From NCBI GenBank assembly GCA_023846275.1, contig CM043869.1, positions 37,412,737 through 37,476,736 on the forward strand: 64,000 nucleotides of DNA, written 5' to 3'. The DNA is from Vanilla planifolia. Its lineage: Eukaryota; Streptophyta; Magnoliopsida; Asparagales; Orchidaceae. Of the stretch, positions 1 through 13,300 are shown one piece after another (the first letter of the stretch is position 1; the number at the start of each line of letters is the position of its first letter). A program made the position numbers and the translations under genes. The notes below the pieces were generated by a model that did not search any database, had not been told where the DNA came from, and worked only from the letters and a program-made list of their open reading frames with translations.

Positions 1-449
1 CAATCAACTTGTCACAACATTCATTAAAAAGCTTATGTTCATCTTGACATCATATCTTCTTATTTCTGGTTGTCATTGATGCATTTTATTGGAGTTGCAT
101 CTTTACTTTATTCTTCCTTTATTTGGTAATGTTGTATGAATTTGGTTATATAAATTTTCAAGATCCAATTCTCCCTTTCACTGATTACATTTTTTTATTC
201 TTGTGTTTCAAGTTTTTATCTATCCAAATTATCTTATTTCTTGCAATTGAGTGATTCCTTTAACTGAAATTCTCTCTTTAATCGTTTTTTATCCTCATTG
301 CATATTACTAAGCTTTGCACTATATGATTTGGAATACACTCTTTAGATTCATTAAGCATATTCTTAGTTATACTATCAATAATACTATTAAAACTATGAA
401 GTATATGATTATTCGGCCAATTATTTCCTTGAATCTTACTTTGAGAGAT

Positions 450-770
450 AATCTATGGATAAAACTTTATTTTCATGCTTAAGATTTTATTTTCTAATCC
501 TATGATATTATTTTAACATGTTTTTCTTTTATAGCTTTTAAAGTATATGGCTAAGAACATAATTAATGTTAAGTTGTGCAGCATTTTTCCTCAGATGAGT
601 TTACAATCTTTGAATAAAACTTTATTTTCATGCTTAAGATTTTATTATCTAATCCTATGATATTATTTTAACATGTTTTTCTTTTATAGCTTTTAAAGTA
701 GATGGCTAAGAACATAATTGATGTTAAGTTGTGCAGCATTTTTCCGCAGATGAGTTTACAATATTTGCAT
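450..770. repeat. Tandem duplication, two ~155-bp copies
   Basis: The block at 450-604 recurs at 605-770 with few differences (for example AAAGTATATGGC against AAAGTAGATGGC, and TTTTTCCTCAG against TTTTTCCGCAG). It lies in non-coding sequence upstream of the first certain LTN1 exon, probably within an LTN1 intron. The rest of 1-3061 is AT-rich, intron-like DNA with no recognised gene. Confidence 0.85.
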
Positions 771-1925
771 TACAGATTGTGCCTTTTCATTGTAAGGAAA
801 TAACCAATCTATAGTTTTGCTGTGCCACACATATGTGTAATTAGATTTGCATGCTTAAAACCATAGTAATGATGTAGTTGTTTTGATAACCATTAACTGG
901 CATTCTTTTATAAGAGAACAATTTTTCTCAAAGTCCGAGAAACCAAGTTTTTTAAATTTTTGCTATACTTTGTATTGCAATGCAAAGTTTATTTGCAAGG
1001 ATAATTCTTAATTAACAAAGAATATAACGAATAAAAGCATACAGTGATATTAAAATCATTACATTAAGTGATTGATGTCTATGACCGTTTTAAAATAGCA
1101 GCATTAGGTAGTTGATAGCCTGGACAGCTTGATGTTAAATGATGGGTGCATAAAATGTTTCTTGTGGCATACAAACAAAGCACATGAAGTACGATATTTC
1201 TTAAAGAAAGAATTACTGGTCATAATGTCATATGTTAGAGTCAACTTTAAAATAATTTAATCTATTCATTTGTCTTGACTAACCTATAAATATCATGTAA
1301 TAGTTTAAATTCCTTGACTCATTTAAATCTTGGTAATAAAAATCTTTTGTCATGATTGGATCCCTGAGATTAGCTTTTTCAAATCATTCTAACATTCTTT
1401 CTAAATGCTAGCATTCAATCATATTTTATGGCCATAAATAATAATTTAATTTATAGTTTTTCTGAATATTGCGACTTTTAAAAATCTAGTTTTATTTGAT
1501 TTTCTTACATTCAAGTCATTTTTCAAATTCTTATAAAAATTTATTCCAACCAAATTTCTATACCTATTCTTAAATTAAGTATTAGATTTTGAATTCCAAA
1601 ATATTACTCTCCTTGTTCACCAAATTTCTTAAATAAATAATAATTATCTTTCTAAGAATTTTATAATATTAACTATTTACCAGTTTTTAAGTATTTTATT
1701 TTCCTTGATATGGAATGGCAATCAAGTGTTGGCCATATTTATGTATGCATGAGAGGGGTATGTTATAGATAGTAGGGGTGCTTGGGAACAATGAGAAAGA
1801 TTCTCATACGACGTCATGTAGATGCAAACAAAAGTACCTGTGTATCCAAGTATATCCGAGTCTCTTTAAGGGGTATCGTGTCCCTTGTGTTCTTCAATGG
1901 ATAAATCTGTCTTCTTTTCATGCAG

Positions 1926-1967
1926 TCTTTTGAAGATCTATATGAGGACTTTGAAAAGAGATCTTCA
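1926..1967 (+). CDS. Possible small upstream exon of LTN1 (tentative)
   Basis: A 42-base block is framed by a TGCAG acceptor and a strong GTGAGT donor. Two frames are open. One reads SFEDLYEDFEKRSS but would not join the phase needed at 3062. The other, LLKIYMRTLKRDLQ, joins that exon in phase by sharing a split codon. I cannot recall the matching listerin segment well enough to choose, so this may be a false exon. Confidence 0.3.
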
Positions 1968-3061
1968 GTGAGTCCTTTAATTTCTGCTATGGAAGCTTCC
2001 TATTAAGAAAGGATTGACTTTTGTCTTTGGAATTGGCTGTTAATTTTTGTTCCTTAAATGCCTTTCATCAGGAAGCGTATGATTAATCACTGGTTCTAGC
2101 ATATCATTTTACTCTTTATCTTGAGTATTTTTATGCGGTGCATTAATTGCTTGCTCCTTTCCAAAGATTTACTTGTCTTCTCGCTAAACATCCGCTGCAG
2201 TATCTTTTCTTAAACTCCATTTCTTCGAGTCATGCATTCACATTTACTGTTTTAATAAAAAGATTTAGTTTTTACACCAGTACGATGCTCTTTTAAATTT
2301 ACAAGGATATATTTTGCTTAGTTTTTTTGGCATGTAAGTTGAGAAACTCTTAGTCCTAAACCATTATTTAAATACATCTTCATGCTATTCAACGGCATCT
2401 AGAACTTTCTGATGCTTGATGTGGTATTCAACTAATAATAAGCATAAAATTTCTAACTCATGGTTAAGTTGATGGGTTCGTTTAGGTGGTAGCACTACAT
2501 GGCAATCAATATCATCCATATAATTTATTCATAATTTCCTTCTATTTAGCTATTCATGAATTTCTTTACTTATGATGTCACCTGTATCGGTTGAATACTT
2601 TACTTTTAAGTATGATTTACCTTACCACAGTGCAGAAGGTGATTCATATTTGAAGCTTCCAGGATATTTACTAGTGCTTTAATTGTTGTGCTTGGCTCTT
2701 CCTTTAATGCCCTTGTTTTATTGTTTTCTGTGGTTTTTTAATGTCCCATTATATTATCTTTCTATTATGATTGTATACAATGGTTACAATTTACATTTAT
2801 GCAGTTAAATGAATGCCAAGATTAAGTACATTTTTTTCAGCAAGTATTCTTTGTTATCTTCATTTGTTATGTGGCTATGATTCTAGGAGAGAGCCTCGGC
2901 CTGTCAGTGTTATTGGTCATCTTTTTTGGTTATTTCCACGGTTGCTGAGCATAACGTTTATATAAGACATCATATAGACGTTGTGTACTTATATTGGATT
3001 ATAAGTTGCTCTTAATTAGTGAATCTGTTGAGTTTTATTAGTTACATATTCCTTATTGTAG

Positions 3062-3851
3062 GACAATGCTTGGAGGCTCAAACAAAGAGGATAACATGTA
3101 CTTTCTTTCAAGAAAAGCAGTGGCAGTTATATTTGAGGAGATCTTGAAAACGCTGATTCTCTATCTTAGTACATCTTCTTTTGGTTGGGCTAGGCACTCT
3201 TGCTCTCTTTTGTTGTCTTTAGCATGTATGGATCTAACAGTGCTGCAAAAGTCATCTGTGGTCAACATTTTTGAAGTTGCTCAATTTGCTTTTCAAGTCC
3301 TCGAGGGTAGCATCTTTTGCTTGAAAATGCTGGATGATAACAATGTTTTGATTTCTTGTATTTTGGCAGCTATTTTTATTGTTGACTGGGAATTTAGCAT
3401 GTTGGTGCTAACTGATGATGAGGATAATCATGATTTGAAATGCCATATATTAGTAGATTACCATTTAAATATTGATGATCATTTGCTAAAGCCTGTTGAT
3501 GCCAAGCTGACTCCAAGAGGGAGTTTGTACGCATATTGCCGTAATATCTTGACTTGTTTCCCTAGTATTGTTAGTCTGTCAAACATGGAAAAATTGAGTT
3601 ATATATTGGTTCAAACAATCAGATCCTGTGTCTTTGAAACTGATAATCTGAGTGCTGATATGATTTCTTTATGCTGTAAATGGGTGTTATATCTGCTGGA
3701 AGTTACTTGCCCAGATAATATTCAACTCCAGTGCACGTTAGATCTTTTGTTATCCAAGTCCAACTCTTGGCCGTTGTGGATTGGACCTAGTTCGTCAGAA
3801 GAAAACAGAAAAGCTACAGTTCTGAGTGTCAGAGAAAGCACTGCATTGAAT
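3062..3851 (+). CDS. LTN1: LTN1 exon (first certain exon in the window), helical rod
   Basis: The exon starts after TTGTAG and ends at AAT before GTATGT, giving about 263 residues. It includes [18 protein letters not shown], followed by hydrophobic helices typical of listerin's HEAT/ARM-like middle region. The first base completes a codon begun in the previous exon, and the last codon is complete. The ATG at 3066 is internal and is not a start. Confidence 0.9.
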
Positions 3852-4282
3852 GTATGTAACACATGTTGCTTTTAGATTTCAATTTTCTTTCTTTGAAGTT
3901 CAGGTTCTGGATTGCTACTTTGGTTTATTAACCAATCACAACCTTTTAAACAAATTGGCATATTTATTTATCTATAAAAGATGATTACAATAGTCTTCAA
4001 ATATATTGAGCTTTTTATAGGAGTTAATAGTCGATATAACACAATGATAATCGAGGATACATATGCAGTTTTTTTAGGAGTTAATATTATATATAACACA
4101 ATGACAATTGAGGATACATCCTATCTTTGCTTAGTAGGCTTATGTGGCTCGTTGTTCTTGAAGTTTATAAAAGTCAATTTTGTGGTGGACTTCAAAAACA
4201 ATCTGGTAAAGACAAATGCAGTAGTTCTAAAGTGAATTGTTTTTATTTCTCTTATGCATGTGTGTGTTTGTGTGTATATATT

Positions 4283-4321
<39 letters not shown>

Positions 4322-7300
4322 TTGTGTATTCATAAATATTTTCTCTTTGTCTAGCTTTTGTTATCTTTTCTTTTTATTAAACTTTTTAAGTGGGTGTATT
4401 TTTGCATAAAAGATTTTTATTTTGATCAATTGCTTATTTTATAATTTAAACCTTGTAATCTGTTCTCCTTTGTAAGCCTCTTTAAGAGAACAAATAGAAC
4501 ACTGATGAGTTGAAGAGGGTCAGATGGATAAGAAAATACAAAAAAATCTTGTGGCAAATTAAAAGCAAGGATACCTTGGCCTTATTACATGTAATTTGGT
4601 TTTATTTTCTTTGTTTTGTTTCCTTCTTTACATAATGAAGATAACATAATCAAACGGTAGAGAGCAAATCATGTAACTAGCAAAATAGTTTTTTTTTCTA
4701 TGAAAACCTTACCTCAATATAAGAGATAAACTTGAAGAGACTCTTAAACAACCCATCCTCCTAAGTGCAAACATCCTTGCTCACCTCAAAGTTCTCAAAT
4801 AAACCCCTTGTCTTAAACATTGATATCAACCAAGGCTTTTTTAGAAACTCCCAAGGATTTTCTATGCCAAGCCTAGTCCTCAGAAGAACTTCTTTATGTG
4901 GAATCTCAAATCTCAATCATAGACCTCACATGGATCCCTTATGTCATGTTGTAGCTATTTTTGTTGTATGTCTATCCTCAATGTTGGATCTCTCTCAAGT
5001 TCAATAACATATTCTCTTTTTCTTAAGATGATTTCAGTTGAATGAGATGTATGCTCTTTTCATTCCAGTAAAAGTCCTTTTTAAAGTTGGTCTTTTGTTA
5101 CAAGTTGTGAAAGATTTCTCTATCACTAGATTTATGCACCCTCAATGAATCTAATCTAATCTTAATAGATTTTGTTACTGATTTATTATAAATACTACTT
5201 TTGAATTTTGGATTTGAATCCTCAACAAATTCCAAGTAATTGGTTTTCAAATCTTTAAAGCAAGATTATCTCATCCATACTACCATGATTGCTAATTGGA
5301 TGGTCTAATAGCATAATCATATGGTTTGATCAATTCAACACCCAAAGCTTTCTTTGAGGGCTCACTATGTCCACCTTTTGGTTTGTCTGATTAGATGCTG
5401 ATAGTTTGATTAGTTCATTTAGAAGTAGATTATTGCTTTTCATCACCATTTGTTTTGTATTTGGCTTGATTGTATGGTCTTTTTGTAATTGGCCTCCTTA
5501 TGGTATTTTGATATTTTTGTAAGATTTTTTGGCTTTCAATTCCTTAATTAGGCTTGATCCCTTCACACGGCATCATTTCAGGAAGGGACTCACTCTTATG
5601 CTCACAATTAATAAAGTCAAAGTGTCCATAATAACTTTGTTGCTTCCATTGGTATCCATAGCTAGCTGATAGTTCAGAGCATCCACTTTAAAGACTCCTA
5701 TAAAGGTAGCTTATCAAAGTGATCAACTTCCATATGCTTGTTTTTCTCATTAGTCTTTACCACTCTCAGAGGTAACAAGCTTGGGTTTTCCTTCACCTTA
5801 TAGATTGAACTAGCCAACCTGTCATAGGTTTTTTATGAGATCTTAGTAAGTCAAGCACTTAGGTCTTTGTTGAGAAAATAAGTCCTCTTATCCTTTTAAA
5901 AGTACATAGCATCTTGCACCCAAAAACAACTATTATGAAAAATTTCTTGACAAAAATTTAGTGGCACCACATCGCATACCATTTCACATATATTCATTAT
6001 TGATTGCAAACCTAAGTCAACAATAGTATCTTTCCACCTTTGACATATGTCTAGCCATGAATCAATCCAATACATAAGCACTTGAATGTGGTATCTACAA
6101 TCATTTGCCTTTAGCAACCAAATTTTCATGGCCTCTACAATCAAAGATAGTATGAATTAACTCCTTCAATCTAAAGAACAAACAATCACTCCTTCAAGTC
6201 AAGGCGTATAATATTCCTCTCAGTAGCCTTCTTACCCTTTCTTTTTATCTTGCTCATCAACATCTAGCTATTGTTGACTTGTATTATTCCAATATAGTTG
6301 TCACTATCATCAATAGTAACAATACTTTTCTTCTTGTTAATATTCTTTTTGTTCATTTCCATCCTCAATTCTAAATGTCATACCTAACTCTACTCCTTGA
6401 AATACCATTATTGTTTGCCATTGTAATGTAAAAGGTTACAAGTATCCGACCAATGTTACCACGCAGAACAAATTGCTCTTGTACCAAACCCCTTATTTGT
6501 TGTTTCTTGCCTTAAATCCCTTTTGAGGAATGGTCTCATGTACACAAGAGTAAGAAAGGTTAGATAAGAAAGTGAAGAAAAAATTTGCAACAAAGGCACT
6601 TCAATGTTATCACAATAAAATTTGGTATAACCTTCCTCCTTTTTGTTGCCCTCTTCTAACAAGGAAGATGAATAAGGTAGACGTCGTATCGAAAATGTAG
6701 ACATCAAATCACATAAGAAAAAAAATACAAGAAAATATTGTTTTATTAGAAAAACTCTACCTAAGTATGAAAAACAAACTCTCATCAAGGCTCTCAAATA
6801 GTAATTCCTCTTTGATAAAAGATGCCTCCCTCCCGCACCCACCCAACTCCTTAATGCTTTAATGCAATTCCCTTGTCCAAAACTATGATATCATTTAAAG
6901 TTCTTTCAAAATTTATTGAAGATTTCTTATTCTAATTCTCTTAGTGCCCCTCAGTGATTTTTTAATATTGGATCTCTCTCTTATATCTTAACTCCAAATT
7001 CTCATAAGGATATCTCTATATATATCTTAGCTCACTTAAATGTTAAACCTTTCTAATGTTTTTTGTTAATTTTAATGGCATAACCTTTTTTTATGCTATT
7101 TCTACTGCATGAGATACTCTACGATACCTACCCTCCCTCTTGTCGTATGCCCCACCCAAAACAATTGCCACCAAAAACAACAAAATTGATCATTTTTATA
7201 ATCACTAGTTATATGAAAGTTTATAAAACGACATCCCAAATCTTAGATTTATGCAACCCTTATGAATTCTTATATAATCCTTGTGGATTCAAGTGTGGAT

Positions 7301-10300
7301 TTATCTCAATCATTCAGATTTGGATTTGAATTCCCAAAAATTTCATATTAGTGACTTTCAAAATCTTGAATTGAAATTATTTGAACCGCATTACCATGAC
7401 TGGATTAGATGGTTCAATCAGCTTGATGCCCAAATCCATTTCCAATGACTATCGCTACTTGATAAGGAGATTATATTTTTTTTTTTGTTTTGTAGCTTCC
7501 AATAAATAAGGTTAAGGAAAATGTCTACGTTTTTTGAGATATTAATTCATTTATTTATGTAAAAGATAGATTTCTTCTTGTTTTCTTGCAACATTTGGTT
7601 AAGTTATGATAAACAAACTGAGTGTAGTGAATTCATTTCTCGGAGTTGTTAGGATAGAATGGCTTTTTTGAGATTACTAGTTTTACAAAAGTGGTGCTTT
7701 AGGATACCTATGATTCAGTACATGAATATACCTTCATTTATTTGAAAACTAGCTACTTATCCTACTATACAAGGGAAGATGAGATATTTTATTGAAATAA
7801 CAATCTATATACTAGTTAATGTTATAGTGTAGGAGTCATATAGAGAACTCTTTATATGTATTAGCTGATAGCAATAACAATTGATTGCACAATATGCTAC
7901 TTCATACAGATATGTTTTTTTTATAAGACATAATTTAACTGTGAACTAGATTGTAAATCATTTTTATAAATTTAAGTGAGATACCTCGATTTATTCAAAT
8001 AATAGCTTGTGATTCAAATAATAGCTTGTGAAAGAAAGTATAGTGAACATTAATGAGCTTCTTACTACTTCCATTGTTAAATTTATAATCTAGTTGTGTT
8101 GAAAAAATAAAGAAGGTGATAACAAATATCATCCTTCAGTTTTTTGCAAACCTGCTTAGTTAGAACTGAATGCTAAAAATTTCTTCTTTACCATCCTTAA
8201 ACAGGAAATGAGGCATAGAAATTTCGTTGCTTTCGTTGACAAGATTATATCAAATGTTGGTGTGAGCAAAATGATTGCTGGTTGTCATAGCCAAGAGTCA
8301 TTGGACAAGGATGTGCAATCTTTACCTTCTTCTAGAGTATGGGTTGCTGCTGAAATCCTTTGTACATGGGAATGGCAGGGTGGGAATGCCATGGAAACTT
8401 TGGTTCCATCGTTAGCCCGTTATGCTAAAGAAGAGAAGTCAGCAGTTCAATTAGATGTAAATTCTTCTTTGGTTAAAATCTTGTTTGATGGAGCTGTCAT
8501 CCACAGTGTGAGCAATAACTGTGTTCTTTTGTGTTCATCGATTTCTTCAGTTAACATTATTGAGAAAATTCAGGAACCCCACCTTCGTGCTCTTTTATCC
8601 CTATTACATGCCTTCATTGTTGAGGAAAATATTTGGGAAAGGCATGGGATTGCTGATTTTTTTAAGCATGTTCTAGATAGACTTTCTTTAAATGGTGATG
8701 TGGATAGAGCTTGCCTTAAGATCCTTCCTTTTGTAACGAGTTGTGTTATCATGTCCTCTGTATTTCGAAGGTCAAAATTTTATGGGTCCACCACTGATTT
8801 TTCCCTTGTGCACTCGGAGGCTGTTATGCTGCAGGAATGTATCACTAATTGGCTTAATGCAGCGAATTCATTTACCCCATTACGATTTGTAGAGCCCGGA
8901 AATGAAGGTATTACTTCTAATTTACTTTTTTCATGACCTTTTTCAGATGACTTTTGTTTATTAAAACCGAGTTTGAGTACTTCATAGTTATAATGGATAT
9001 CATTATTGTTATTGTTATTACTTATGCAGAAGCTGTAGAATGGATCTTAGTTGTTTTGGCATGCTATCCTTTAAGTTTACAAGGAGTAATTGGAACGTCC
9101 AAGGTGGAAGTTCAAAGAGAGATCAGTAAATTTGAGCAGAAGCTGTTACTGAGCTTATTCTGTAAGCAAAGAGTTGCTGCTTCTACTACAGCTAACGATG
9201 ATAATCCTGTTTCATCTTGTTTGGATTGTGATTCTCCTAGGCAGGAAGAGATGATCATTGCAAAGTTAACTGTTGTTACAGTTGCATATTGCTGGGAGGA
9301 GTTTCAAGAAGAGGACTGGAATTTTGTGTTTTTTAAATTGAATAAATGGTTAGAATCATCCGTCTTTTTGATGGAGGAAATGGCAGAGAGTTTAGATGAT
9401 GCAGTGATGAATTACACTAATAATAACACGGAAGTTGTGTTGACAAAACTTGAAGAAGCTGTGCAGTCTTTTGATCCATCCTCAGCAAGTCTTTCTACAA
9501 CTGCTTTAATTATATTTTTCCTTTTATCTGAACAGCTTGAAGTACAAAAGCCTGTTACTGTTGAAGTTTTCCAGTCTATGAAACGTGAAAAATGGACCAA
9601 AGTTAAAGATGAAGTTATGGAGAATGTCCTGCGTTTGTTTTTTACTACTGGTGTTGTTGAGGCCATCACAAAGTCATGTAGCGATGAAGGTTCAACTATG
9701 ACTGCATCAAGTAGGCTGGAATATGTTTTATTTTGGGATTTACTTGCATCATTAGTTATTAATACACCAGAATATGTTAGAAATAAAGCAATAGAGTCAA
9801 TGGAACTTTGGGCTCTTAGCAAAGGCCCCATAAGCTCCTTGTATGCAATTCTTTTTTCATCTAAACCTATACCTTCTTTGCAACTAGCTGCTTATCAGTT
9901 TCTGTCTACCAAGCCCATTACACATTTGTTTCTCATTAAAGAACACATTATGGAAACCAGTGATATATCCTGTTCAGAGCCTTACCCTTTGAGTGCTATA
10001 GATAGGCCATCTGCTGAATCGTTATCTCTCAGAGACGAAATCTCATGTCTGATTCTGAAGCCAGATGCTGAACTTCTTGGAATGGAAGTGATTGGTCAGG
10101 AGAGGGTGAGAAGCAATAGTTATAATTGTTTTTTTCTAATTATGGTTCTCTTCTTATTTGTCTGCATTAAGTTGCAATGTCATTTATTGTTCAGGTAAAT
10201 GTTTTCCTTTCATGGGCTTTATTGCTTGGTCACTTATTTTCACTACCATCTTCTTCCACAACTAGAAAAAACTTAGTTCAATTTATACAAGACTGTGTTA

Positions 10301-13300
10301 GTTCTACTATATTGGACTGTTTATTCCAACATATTCCCTTGAAGCTTGTTTCTACTAGTCTAAAGCGGAAAGAAACAGATCTGTCTGGCGATCTACTACA
10401 AGCTGCAAATGCTGCAAAGCATGCCATAAATACAGGGTCGTTGTTAAGCTTAGAATCACTTTTTCCTGTTCAAACTGAGCATATGGCTTTGCTTGCTGGT
10501 TCAATCTATGGAATGATGATCCAAATCCTACCCTCCTATGTGCGCAACTGGTTTAATAGCTTACGTGACCGTTCTGTGTCTTCTGCTATTGAGATGTTTA
10601 CAAAGATTTGGTGTAGTCCTTGTCTCCTTTTAGATGAACTATCTCAGGTATTTGACTCCTTTTCCATCATAATGCTATTTATTCAGAGCATAATTTTATT
10701 GTGAAGTTTAATTTCATGCACATTATATCCTAATGAAGTGATGGATTCAGTGGTAAAGAATATAAAGTTTTTTTTTTTTTTGAAAATCAAATAAAGTTAA
10801 TATTTGATTACAGAGTTGTGCATTTTGTCCTTGTAGGCCTCCACTAAATAATAAGCATTTGAGTTCATTGTAGCTTGACATGTTTGTTGCGTTATACATA
10901 TTAGGCCTGTGTTTAACAAACGTCACTTCCCTTAAAAATTCTTTAGGGGAGAGATGCACCTCACAAGTGGGATCCATCTATAGCAATTTATGTTAATATT
11001 GCATTCTATTTTGATGATTACATGTGGTGTCCAGAAGAGCTGGTTGGAATGTTTCTTCACTCTAGCCAATTGATTTTCGAACTTAAATATGTAGAATGGA
11101 CAATTCTTGAGGTCTCTATGTCATATTGGATTCCTTATTGTAATGTCATGATCAAAACTCTTGATTTCCTAGGCAGGGCAAAGGCTCTACTAATGATCAA
11201 ATAACTTGTTCTAGTTAGTCACTCTTTTAAATCAAGTGGATGATCTATATAGAAACTTAAGACTTAGGTTAGCAAATATTGCCAACAATGTAAGAATCAG
11301 TTTAAATGGTTTTGACACGATAATTCTGATTTTACTGTATGAATCAGTTGGAATTGGTGTTCATTCAAACAATTTGTGAAGTTGCTACCTAGTGCTTTGG
11401 TTTGTAAGGTGTGTGTTTGTAGAAGTATAATTGTAGCGAAGCGGACTCTTTATTCCTATTAGAATTTTGATTTCATTGTAAGAAGGGTGCGACTACATGA
11501 ACGTCATATGCCTATCTTTTTGAGATGTTTAAAAGTTGTTTTTGTAGAGAGGCGGAATAGGGATAACCATTGAATTTAGTCTAAAGACTAAGTGTTGGTT
11601 AGGTAATGACAAAGTGCCTTGGTGTTGTTTTTCAAATGAAGGAATCATGGTATATTATTGAAGAGGGGTAACTATTGAATTTTGTCAAGTGTTGGTTAGG
11701 TAATGACAAAGTATTGTATTTACATGCATGATTGCAAGTTTTAATTGAAATTGATTTTTTTTTTTTGTTTAAATCGAGATAGGATTTAGGTTGAAAACTA
11801 TCTAAACATCTCATTTCAAGTTAACTTTTTGTCTATCCTCACCCGCAGTTTACATTATGAGAAAGGTAAAGCTTTATGGAAAGGCAATGAAGGAACTCTC
11901 TTTGATTTAGCAATTGATTCTTGAATACAGCATACTAATGCAAATGATATGTCTCATATCCAAAGAAATGTTGGATCTTTAAAATTGGGACACAGTTACA
12001 TTGAGAATTAAAGATTAACGTTCAATAAACTTCATGCATGTTGATATAATACATCATAATTTGACATTATTAACAAAAAGATGCAACATATTGATTTAGT
12101 GTTTGATGATATCATAATTTGTATCACATTTAATATCTAAATACTAAATGATTGAGTGTTTCATGTAGTATTTGGAAAATATCACCATGATTGTCAAGAA
12201 ACTATTCAAATTTTTTTGAAGTATAGTATGAAGTTCTGTTTTATAAAGAACCAAAATACCTCCTTAAATTATTACAAGTACATTTAGATTTTTATTTTTT
12301 TACAGAAATTGAATAAATAAGTATTCAACTACCCACATAACTGAAGCATGCCCATATTCAAGACAAGCATGACAATTAAGACACTCCAAGGCATGATTCA
12401 AACACATAAAAGTAAATAATATGATAATCTGTACCAAAATTTCTAATAAGTCAAAACAGTAAAGTGGGTGTGTGATCATACTGAATCTTAAAGAGGTAGT
12501 GAGAAAGAATAAAAATAATTGTGAATCCCATTGTTTTTGGATGGACCATGCTTCTTTTGCTTCCTGCATTAAATCCACCAGGATCATCTAAGGAATTTTT
12601 CCCTTGCCCTGGAGAATCAAGTCTGTATATGGTTTGAAGAGAATATTCGAGAGGATGTATGGCTAATGTACTTCATAATATGTTCCCAGTCCCTTGTATT
12701 GCAATTGGAACTTAGATGTGGTTACCAACTGTTTTGCCTTCCATTTGGGTATTAAATTTGAAAATCAGAAGTTAACAAGTGTTGCATGGAAAGTAGAACA
12801 AGAAGCAAAGAACCATCATATAATGCTACTTGATCTCTTTATGAATGAAGTTGGCACACGAGTAGCAGGAGTCTAGCCGTGCTTTGGCTAAGCCCAAACT
12901 GCCATTGGCATGCAAAAAAGCATTTTCGGTTCATTCCTATAGTACTTCCATTCACAACTACTATGTTGATCAACATGGCATTTCAAAGCCTTAGTTAACT
13001 ACAGAGATATATATATATGTCAGTGAAACAAGAATTTCCATTATTTCGTTTTAAACTTAAAATAAAGTTATATATGAACCATTCTGAAACTAATCTACTT
13101 GGTCTATCTTTTTTATCAAAATAATTCCATTTATTAGCATTTATGTTCTTTACTTTAGAGTGCAAACTCCCCAAATCCATAGTTGTATAGTGACGTTATT
13201 GTTTAGCAACAATTCATACCGAAGTGCTCCCTTTTTTTATAAAACTAATTAATTAAATTTCATGAAATTGTTTTAACTGTACTGGCTGTTGGACGATTAA

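Larger units (their letters stand above)
3852..8204 (+). other. LTN1 intron, 4.35 kb
   Basis: The intron runs from GTATGT to AAACAG. It contains a tandem pair of ~57-bp copies (about 4018-4130), a TA/GA microsatellite at about 4277-4321, an antisense LTR fossil at roughly 4690-7440, and a perfect 19-base direct repeat near 7993-8030. No coding exon was recognised inside. Confidence 0.8.

Noticed and set aside
5896-6842. 82- and 128-residue minus-strand frames in the LTN1 intron
   Set aside because: They lie within the antisense LTR fossil and match no host gene family.
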